DNA from: Actinomadura rupiterrae
GTDB taxonomy: Bacteria; Actinomycetota; Actinomycetes; Streptosporangiales; Streptosporangiaceae
Direction of reading: 5' to 3'
Assembly (NCBI RefSeq): GCF_024172125.1
Contig: NZ_JAMZEA010000018.1
Coordinates: forward strand, 62,001-126,000
Length of the DNA: 64,000 bases
The notes below the pieces were generated by a model. It was not told the DNA's origin. It made no database searches and saw nothing but the letters and a program-made list of their open reading frames with translations. Positions within the stretch are counted from its first letter, which is position 1. The number at the start of each line of letters is the position of its first letter. Below, in pieces: positions 57,896 through 64,000 of this stretch. The translations under genes were made by a program, and so were the position numbers.

Positions 57896-60800
57896 ATGCG
57901 GACGGCAGGGGGCTTCGTGCGGCGCTGGACGGCCCTGCGCGGCCCGGGACGGCGCTGGGCGGCCGTCGGCGGGGTCGCGGCACTGGTGGCGGCGGGCGGC
58001 CTGGTCTACGGGGTCGCCTCGGACGGGCCGCCGGTCAGGTCGTCCGACCAGTGGATCTCCGTGGTGGACGGTCCGCGCGACGACCAGCACGTCCGGCTGG
58101 ACACCGCGTTCTACCGTCCGGCCGGGAGCGGGCGCGCGCCCGCGATCCTGCTCGGGCACGGGTTCGGCGGGACCAAGGACGACGTGCGCGCCGAGGCGCG
58201 GCGGCTGGCGCGCGACGGCTACGCGGTGCTGACCTGGTCGGCGCGCGGTTTCGGCCGCTCGACCGGGCAGATCGCGCTGGACTCCCCCGACTACGAGGTC
58301 AAGGACGTCCGGCAGCTGATCGACTGGCTGGCGCGCCGTCCCGAAGTGCGGCTGGACGGCCCGAACGACCCGCGCGTCGGCATGACCGGCGAGTCCTACG
58401 GCGGCGCGATCGCGCTGATGACCGCCGCCTACGACCGGCGCGTGGACGTGATCGCGCCGCGCATCACGTGGAACAGCCTCCCGAACGTGTTCTTCCCCAA
58501 CGCGAACGGCCAGGGCCCGGAGTCCGGCGTCTTCAAGAAGCTGTGGGCCGGGCTCTTCTTCACCAGCGGCTCCAATGGGACGGCCTGCGGGCGCTTCCTT
58601 CCGGCGCTGTGCTCGATGTACCAGCAGGTCGCGGAGTCCGGACGTCCTACGCAGGAGGCGGTGCGGATTCTGGCCGCGTCCAGCCCGGCGTCGGTGGCGG
58701 ACCGAATCCGGGTGCCGTCACTTCTCATCCAGGGACAATCCGACTCCTTGTTCCCGCTGGATCAGGCGGATGCGAACGCGAGCGCGATCGCACGCAACCA
58801 TTCGCCCGTCCGAAGCGTGTGGTATCAGGGGGGACATGACGGCGGCGACCCCGAAACCGACCGGCTGGAGGGCTATGTACGCGACTGGTTCAACGCCTAT
58901 CTGAAAACCGGCAAGTCCGGCGGCGACGCAGGCCGCGCGAACGGCGACGGCTCGGCGGGCGATAGGTCGGCGGGCGACGGCTTCACCGTGACGCGCGCGG
59001 GCGGGATCGACTCGTCCAGCCAGAAGGTGGTCGTGCGCGCCGCGTCCACCGGGACGTATCCGGGGTTGTCGGCGAGCCCGCGCACGCTTCCGCTGCGCGG
59101 GGCCGCGCAGACGGTCAACAACCCGGCGGGCGGCACCCCGGCGTCGATCTCCGCGCTGCCCGGCCTCGGCGGCCTGGACGCGCTCGGCTCGATGGGCGGC
59201 CAGCTCATGGGCGGCGGCGGCCCCGGCGGTGGTGGCGGCGACGGGGGCAGCGGCGGCAGCGGCGGCGGCTTCGCCATGGACGTCCCGGGCCAGTCGGCCA
59301 CGTTCGACACGCCCGCACTCACGTCGCCGGTCCAGCTGACCGGCGCGGCATCCGTGCGCCTCAAGGTCACGGGCATGCCGCCGGACGGCGCGTCCCTGTT
59401 CGCCAAGGTCTACGACGTCTCCCCGGGCGGCGGCGCGACACCGGCCCGCCGCCTCGCCGCGCCCTTCCACGTCCCCGCCCCGAACCACGCAACCGGGCCA
59501 CAAAACACCGGCGCGCCCACCAACACGGCCGCCCCGAACAGCGCGAACGGACCGAACAGCACGGCCGGCCCGAACAGCGGGAGCGGGCCCAACGGCGCGA
59601 ACGGGCCCCTCGGCGCGAACGGGCCCCTCGGCGCGAACGGGCCGAACAGCGCGGGGGCGCCGAACGGCGGGAGCGGGCTCAACGGCGGGAGCGGCGGGAG
59701 CGAGGCGTCCGCGGCGAACGACGTGACCGTGACGCTGCCCGCGATGGACTACCGGTTCGAGGCGGGACACCGGATCCGCGTCGTGGTCTCGACGACCGAC
59801 ATGGGCTTCGCGACGCCGACCCGGCCCGCGACGTACACGGTCGCGGCCACGTCGGGGATCACCGTGCCGTCCGTTCCGTCCCTGCGCACCCCGGCGGCGC
59901 CGCTCCCCGCGTGGGTGTGGGCGCTGCCCCTGGCAGCCGCCGCGATCGCCGCGGGCATCCTCGTCACCGGCCGCAACCGGAAACCGACCCTCGCCCACAC
60001 GCCAGGCGCGCCGCCGGACGAGTCGTCCCAGGTCAACGGGCACGCGCAAGCCGAAGCGAACGCCACGGCCGTGCCGGCCCAGACCAACGGAGACGGCGAA
60101 CTCGCACTGGCGCAAGCCCGACCGCTCGCAAACGGCCGCACTCCGGTCGGGCGCGGGAGCGACGATCGCTCGGCGGCTGACGCGTCCGGCGCCGACACGG
60201 CAGCGGACGCCTCCGGGACCGGCGCGACAGCGGGCGAGTCCGAGGGCCGCGCGGCGGCGGATGTGCCGTTGGAGATCACTGGGCTGACGAAGGCGTACTC
60301 GAACGGGTACCGGGCGGTCTCGGATCTGTCGTTCCGGGTCGAGCGGGGGCAGGTGCTCGGGCTCCTCGGTCCGAATGGCGCGGGCAAGACGACGACGTTG
60401 CGCATGCTGATGGGGTTGATCCATCCGGACGCGGGCGAGATCAGGATCTTCGGGCACCGGGTGACGCCGGGCGCGCCGGTGCTGTCGCGGCTCGGTTCGT
60501 TCGTCGAGGGGCCGGGCTTCCTGCCGCACCTGTCCGGACGGGACAACCTCGATCTCTACTGGCGCGCGACGGGACGTCCGGCCGGGGCGTCGCACCTGGA
60601 CGAGGCGCTGGAGATCGCGGATCTCGGCGCGGCGCTGGACCGGGCCGTCCGCACGTACTCGCAGGGCATGCGGCAGCGGCTCGCGATCGCGCAGGCCATG
60701 CTCGGCCTGCCCGACCTGCTGGTCCTCGACGAACCGACGAACGGGCTCGACCCGCCGCAGATCAGGGAGATGCGCGAGGTGCTCGTCCGGTACGCCGCGT

Positions 60801-60976
60801 CCGGCCGGACCGTGATCGTGTCCAGCCACCTGCTCGCGGAGGTCGAGCAGACCTGCACGCACGCGGTGGTGATGGCGGGCGGGCGGCGCGTCGCGGCGGG
60901 CCCGGTCAGCGAGATCGCCAGCGGCGGGCGCCGGCTGGAGGACGCGTTCCTGGAGATCATCGGGGAGGGATCATGA
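57896..60976 (+). CDS. Secreted-type alpha/beta hydrolase fused to an ABC ATPase
   Basis: 1026 residues. A signal-anchor helix (residues about 20-41) precedes an X-Pro dipeptidyl-peptidase-like hydrolase (LLGHGFGGTKDD, nucleophile in GESYGG near residue 165, LIQGQSDSLFPLDQA, QGGHDGG), a C-terminal jelly-roll region with Gly- and NGP-rich inserts, a second helix (WVWALPLAAAAIAAGILVTG, near 668-690) and an ABC ATPase (Walker A GPNGAGKTT, signature YSQGMRQ, Walker B LLVLDEP). The two helices place the hydrolase outside and the ATPase inside. ATGA overlap with the permease gene. Confidence 0.88.
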   Translation: MRTAGGFVRRWTALRGPGRRWAAVGGVAALVAAGGLVYGVASDGPPVRSSDQWISVVDGPRDDQHVRLDTAFYRPAGSGRAPAILLGHGFGGTKDDVRAEARRLARDGYAVLTWSARGFGRSTGQIALDSPDYEVKDVRQLIDWLARRPEVRLDGPNDPRVGMTGESYGGAIALMTAAYDRRVDVIAPRITWNSLPNVFFPNANGQGPESGVFKKLWAGLFFTSGSNGTACGRFLPALCSMYQQVAESGRPTQEAVRILAASSPASVADRIRVPSLLIQGQSDSLFPLDQADANASAIARNHSPVRSVWYQGGHDGGDPETDRLEGYVRDWFNAYLKTGKSGGDAGRANGDGSAGDRSAGDGFTVTRAGGIDSSSQKVVVRAASTGTYPGLSASPRTLPLRGAAQTVNNPAGGTPASISALPGLGGLDALGSMGGQLMGGGGPGGGGGDGGSGGSGGGFAMDVPGQSATFDTPALTSPVQLTGAASVRLKVTGMPPDGASLFAKVYDVSPGGGATPARRLAAPFHVPAPNHATGPQNTGAPTNTAAPNSANGPNSTAGPNSGSGPNGANGPLGANGPLGANGPNSAGAPNGGSGLNGGSGGSEASAANDVTVTLPAMDYRFEAGHRIRVVVSTTDMGFATPTRPATYTVAATSGITVPSVPSLRTPAAPLPAWVWALPLAAAAIAAGILVTGRNRKPTLAHTPGAPPDESSQVNGHAQAEANATAVPAQTNGDGELALAQARPLANGRTPVGRGSDDRSAADASGADTAADASGTGATAGESEGRAAADVPLEITGLTKAYSNGYRAVSDLSFRVERGQVLGLLGPNGAGKTTTLRMLMGLIHPDAGEIRIFGHRVTPGAPVLSRLGSFVEGPGFLPHLSGRDNLDLYWRATGRPAGASHLDEALEIADLGAALDRAVRTYSQGMRQRLAIAQAMLGLPDLLVLDEPTNGLDPPQIREMREVLVRYAASGRTVIVSSHLLAEVEQTCTHAVVMAGGRRVAAGPVSEIASGGRRLEDAFLEIIGEGS

Positions 60977-61875
60977 CCGTGCACCTCAACGGCGACGCCG
61001 TCGCGGCCCGCGCGGCGGAGGACACCCCGAATCCGGACGGGTCGTCGGCCGGGTATTCGGTCGGCCGGACGCTGCCGCTGCGGGTCGAGGCGGTCCGGCA
61101 GTTCCGGCGCAGGCGGACGCTGCTCGCGTTCGCGATCCTGCTCGTCCTGCCGTGGGTGCTGGTCGCCGCGTTCGAGATCGGCGGCGACCCGTCCCGGCAG
61201 GGCGCGCCCGGACTCGTGGACGTCGCGACCGCCGGCGCGCTGAACTTCGCGCTCTTCGCGCTGTTCGTCTCGGCCGGGTTCCTGCTGGTCGTCGCGGTGG
61301 CGCTGTTCTGCGGCGACACGGTGGCGAGCGAGGCGGGCTGGTCGTCGCTGCGCTACCTGCTCGCCGCGCCCGTCCCGCGCGCGCGGCTGCTGCGGCAGAA
61401 GCTGGTCGTCGCGCTCGGGTACGCGGTCGTCGCCGTCCTCAGCCTGCCGCTGATGTCGCTGGTCGCCGGGACGGTCGCGTTCGGCTGGCACGACGTGCGG
61501 CTGCCGACCGGCGGCACCGTGCCGGTCGGCACCGCGCTCGGCCGGATGGCGATCGTCGTCGCGTACGCGCTGGTCAGCGAGCTGGTCGTCGCGGCGCTGG
61601 CGTTCCTGCTCTCGGTGCTGACCGACTCCCCGCTCGGCGCGGTGGGCGGCGCGGTCGGGCTGGTGATCGTCAGCAACATCCTGGACGCGGTGACGGCGCT
61701 CGGCGGCTGGCGCGACGTCCTCCCGACGCACTGGATGTACGCGTGGACGGACGCGCTGCAACCGCAGATCCAGTGGGCCGGAATGATCAAAGGCGCGGCG
61801 GTCTCGGCCTCCTACGCCGCGGTCCTGCTGGCGCTGGCGTTCCGCCGCTTCCGCAACCGCGACATCGTCTCCTGA
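60973..61875 (+). CDS. ABC transporter permease
   Basis: 300 residues, six hydrophobic helices (first LLAFAILLVLPWVLVAAFEI, last ASYAAVLLALAFRRF), ABC-2 type. A 30-residue polar N-terminus precedes the first helix. Starts within the stop of the hydrolase-ATPase gene, so the two form one exporter; substrate unknown. Confidence 0.88.
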   Translation: MTVHLNGDAVAARAAEDTPNPDGSSAGYSVGRTLPLRVEAVRQFRRRRTLLAFAILLVLPWVLVAAFEIGGDPSRQGAPGLVDVATAGALNFALFALFVSAGFLLVVAVALFCGDTVASEAGWSSLRYLLAAPVPRARLLRQKLVVALGYAVVAVLSLPLMSLVAGTVAFGWHDVRLPTGGTVPVGTALGRMAIVVAYALVSELVVAALAFLLSVLTDSPLGAVGGAVGLVIVSNILDAVTALGGWRDVLPTHWMYAWTDALQPQIQWAGMIKGAAVSASYAAVLLALAFRRFRNRDIVS

Positions 61876-62142
61876 CCGATTCTGACCGGCATCGAATAAT
61901 GGACGTCCCGAACCACCTGTCCAGGGCGGCAACGGACACGCGAAACGGCCCTCGGAACCCTGACGCTGCGCGACGCCTCCGCCACACAAAGCACGCCCGG
62001 CTTCCGCAAAATCGGTCGAACGGGCAGAGGCCGTCGCATAAGCTCATCGAACCTCACGTTCGGCGGACACGTCGAACAAGGTGAGCGCGACATCGGCTCG
62101 ATCGAACGGGTTAAACCCGGCCCGACGGGGGAGATGATCACC

Positions 62143-62238
62143 ATGGCACGGCAGCAGCTCGTCAAACGCCCGCGACCTCCACGTCAACCGAGCCCGCTCG
62201 ATCTCAGGACGCCCACGGGACGCCTCCTGCCGTACTGA
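62143..62238 (+). CDS. Possible small basic protein
   Basis: 31 residues (MARQQLVKRPRPP start, ending TGRLLPY), Pro/Arg-rich. GGGGGAG lies 9 bases before the ATG and a strong terminator follows, which together suggest a small transcription unit. G/C at third positions is only about two thirds, so this may be chance. The 267 bases upstream hold no other gene. Confidence 0.3.
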   Translation: MARQQLVKRPRPPRQPSPLDLRTPTGRLLPY

Positions 62239-62271
62239 CCCCAAGCCCTCCGCCTCCCGCGGACGCGCAAC

Positions 62272-62316
62272 GCGAAGCGCCGGGCTCCTCTCGACCGGAG
62301 GAGCCCGGCGCTTCGC
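62272..62316. terminator. 19-bp perfect hairpin
   Basis: GCGAAGCGCCGGGCTCCTC / GAGGAGCCCGGCGCTTCGC with a 7-nt loop; the strongest hairpin of the region. It could stop transcription from either side. Confidence 0.7.
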
Positions 62317-62362
62317 CGTCTCCTGTTCGCTATCCGCGAACACACCACCCCGCACCCGCGGA

Positions 62363-62550
62363 CGTGCACCGGCCAGCGTCCGCCGACCGGCGCGCACCTG
62401 CTGGCGTGCACCCGCCACCATGCACCCACCGACGTGCACCCGCCACCATGTACCCACCGACGTGCACCCGCCGACGTGCACCCGCCGACGTGCGCCGGCC
62501 AGCGTCCGCTGGTCGGCGCGCACCTGCTGGCGCGCACCCGCCACCGCGCA
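62363..62550. repeat. Degenerate GTGCACCCGCC repeat tract
   Basis: A block of about 65 bp at 62363-62428 recurs with changes at 62489-62550 (both contain CCGGCCAGCGTCCGC). Between them GACGTGCACCCGCC units are repeated in tandem, some carrying an ACCATG insertion. All six frames stay open but give low-complexity peptides. Confidence 0.75.
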
Positions 62551-62579
62551 ACCGCCACCGCGCATCCGGAACCGGTCGG

Positions 62580-62975
62580 CTACGTGGACGTGTCGGCCAG
62601 TCGGGACATGAACGTGTCGCGGTTCACGATGGCGCGGCGCACCTTGCCGGTGGCGAGGAGCGTCCCGTCCGGCGCCGTCGCGCGGACGTCGAACAGCGCT
62701 CGCCTACCGTCAAGTTCGGTCAGCTCGGCGGCCACGATCACGCGCGCGCCCACCGGACTCGCCGCGAGGTGGTCGATCTCCACGTGCGTCCCCACCGAGG
62801 TGTCCGCCGCGACCAGCTGCCCCAGGAGCAGCCGCACGGTCGCCGCCTCGAACAGCGCCACCAGCCGCGGCGTGGCCAGGACGGGCACGTCGCCGCTCCC
62901 CACCACCTCGGCCGTGTCCTCAAGAGCCACCACGGCTTCGAGCTCGGTACGCAGACCCGCTTTCGTCATAGCCAT
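62580..62975 (-). CDS. Hot-dog thioesterase-like protein
   Basis: 131 residues of the fluoroacetyl-CoA-thioesterase-like hot-dog group. ATPRLVALFEAATVRLL holds the catalytic-loop region with Glu, and GTHVEIDHLAASPVGARV is the second motif with His. It would hydrolyse an acyl-CoA; substrate unknown. ATG 62975 or 62969 are both possible, with AGGTT just upstream. Confidence 0.82.
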   Translation of the reverse strand: MAMTKAGLRTELEAVVALEDTAEVVGSGDVPVLATPRLVALFEAATVRLLLGQLVAADTSVGTHVEIDHLAASPVGARVIVAAELTELDGRRALFDVRATAPDGTLLATGKVRRAIVNRDTFMSRLADTST

Positions 62976-63171
62976 AACCTGCCCACTTCGCAGCCGAAAG
63001 CTCGCCCCAACCGACAGGTATCTGTGGCGCGGCGGCAACAACGGCAACGTCACGTGCCGGTCACCACGGTGAGAGCTTGGTTGCTCTATGCTCTGCCTCA
63101 ACTCCGGAGAGTGATAACTCGTCGCTCTCCGACTCATGCTTGTCGAGAGAGCAACTTCCGAGGGAGCCGGC

Positions 63172-63447
63172 GTGAACAGCACATCTACGTCCCGCTTCGC
63201 CGCTGGTTCCGGTTTCGTCGCTGGTTCCGGCTTCGCCGCTGGTTCCGGTTTCGCCGCGGGTTCAGGTGACGACGATCCGCGGCGCGTGTTCCGTCGGAGT
63301 TCGCGGTGCGGATGCGAGTCGAACTGCGTCGAGGTCGCCTACTCCGGACCCGGCCTGATCGCCGTCCGGGACACCAAGCGCGGGCCGGACGGTCCCGTCC
63401 TCTCGGTACCGGCGCGCCTGATCAGCGCGCTCAAGCAGCGCGGCTGA
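63172..63447 (+). CDS. DUF397 protein
   Basis: 91 residues. The DUF397 core is RVFRRSSRCGCESNCVEVAY followed by LIAVRDTKRGPDGPVLSVP. The N-terminal 30 residues are a repeat FAAGSGFVAGSGFAAGSG encoded by an 18-bp tandem unit. GGGAG precedes the GTG. DUF397 proteins pair with XRE regulators in actinobacteria, as here. Confidence 0.85.
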   Translation: MNSTSTSRFAAGSGFVAGSGFAAGSGFAAGSGDDDPRRVFRRSSRCGCESNCVEVAYSGPGLIAVRDTKRGPDGPVLSVPARLISALKQRG

Positions 63448-63450
63448 CCG

Positions 63451-64000
63451 TCACTTCCACACCGTGTCCGCGATGCGGGCGACGCACGCGGCCGACGCGT
63501 CCGGATCGAGGGCGTGCGCGTGCAGCTGCTCCCACGACAGCCGGTACAGGTGCGCGACGTCGTCGGTGTGCACGCGGCTGCCCCACACGCTGTCGATGTA
63601 GACCGCGTCCGGGAAGGTCACGTCGTAGGCGGGGGCGAACTCCAGGATCGTGAACGCCTCGCCCATGACGGGTCCGTGGAAGCCGTCCAGCGGGAGGACG
63701 CGGAGCTCGACGTTCGGCAGCCGCATCAATTCGAGCAGCCGCTGGAGCTGCCGGAACATGACCGAGGCGTCCCCGATCGAGCGCAGCAGCACCGACTCGT
63801 CCACGATGCCGCGGAAGTCGATCGGGTCCGGCCTGGTCAGGACGTCCTGCCGGCGCATCCGCATCTCGACGCGGCGGCGGATGGTGCGCGGCGAGTCGGC
63901 CGTCACCAGGCCCGCGCTGCGCAGCGTCGCGGCGGCGTACGGCTCGGACTGGACGAGCCCGGGCACCGTGAAGACCGAGTAGCACAGCGCCGCGGACGCC
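63451..64000 (-). CDS. XRE-family regulator with DUF5753 domain, C-terminal part
   Basis: At least 182 residues; the N-terminal helix-turn-helix lies right of the window, and the frame is open to the edge. VPGLVQSEPYAAATLR, RRVEMRMRRQDVLTRPDP, MRLPNVELRVLPLDG and YIDSVWGSRVHTDD are DUF5753 landmarks. It converges on the DUF397 gene with 3 bases between; such pairs (WhiJ-like systems) influence development. Confidence 0.85.
   Translation of the reverse strand, partial: ASAALCYSVFTVPGLVQSEPYAAATLRSAGLVTADSPRTIRRRVEMRMRRQDVLTRPDPIDFRGIVDESVLLRSIGDASVMFRQLQRLLELMRLPNVELRVLPLDGFHGPVMGEAFTILEFAPAYDVTFPDAVYIDSVWGSRVHTDDVAHLYRLSWEQLHAHALDPDASAACVARIADTVWK

Noticed and set aside
61876..62142. Small ORFs after the ABC permease
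   Set aside because: Short frames such as one beginning MDVPNHLSRAA lack ribosome sites and end quickly.

Overview
The window is about 64 kb of very GC-rich DNA with actinobacterial hallmarks: GTG starts, strings of 1-8 bp gene overlaps, a WhiB protein, an rpmG-hadA-hadB-murB block, an F420-type flavin protein, a DUF397/XRE pair and 2-oxoacid:ferredoxin oxidoreductase genes. A member of the Streptosporangiales, for example an Actinomadura-like organism, is a reasonable guess, but no marker here fixes the genus.

Left chromosomal part (1-16.78 kb). An aminotransferase tail and an adenosine deaminase-family gene are followed by a 2.2 kb gene desert made of degenerate short repeats and a 94-bp tandem array. 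Then come a TetR/MFS efflux pair, murB, the hadAB dehydratase, rpmG, tRNA-Met and tRNA-Thr, an acyl-CoA dehydrogenase facing an unknown gene, a PP2C phosphatase, signal peptidase I, a PPOX/F420 protein, and a Tat-exported carotenoid oxygenase divergent from its TetR regulator.

Integrative element (16,779-31,245). A 52-bp direct repeat, the 3' half of tRNA-Tyr, bounds a 14.5-kb actinomycete integrative and conjugative element (AICE). It carries a low-GC GntR/glycosyltransferase cargo pair, a WhiB protein, a tightly overlapping transfer block ending in a TraB/FtsK-type translocase, a primase-polymerase (RepPP-like) with a DUF3631 ATPase, a tandem-HTH excisionase candidate and a tyrosine integrase next to the intact tRNA-Tyr. 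It also holds several unexplained non-coding signals. The most striking is a stem-loop present four times, with an almost invariant 19-nt loop and compensating stem changes. Others are integrase arm-type repeats at both ends, a cluster of CTGGGACGGAT repeats, TGCAACGCCC repeats after traB, and a perfect inverted repeat inside the primase gene.

Right chromosomal part (31.28-64 kb). yajQ and htpX precede a leftward partial complex I operon (nuoA-B-C-H-I-J-K-L-M-N, no D, E, F or G), which is interrupted by one gene on the other strand. Three paralogous anchored extracytoplasmic proteins follow. Then come korAB, preceded by a Cys-containing leader ORF that looks leaderless and by a partial iron box. 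Ferredoxin reduced by KorAB could feed the partial complex I; this is inference. After that lie a SecD-P1-like membrane protein, a YceI protein, an MFS exporter fused to three carboxypeptidase-regulatory-like domains with a divergent TetR, a hydrolase-ABC ATPase fusion with its permease, a repeat-rich stretch, a thioesterase-like gene, and a DUF397 gene converging on a truncated XRE/DUF5753 gene at the window edge.
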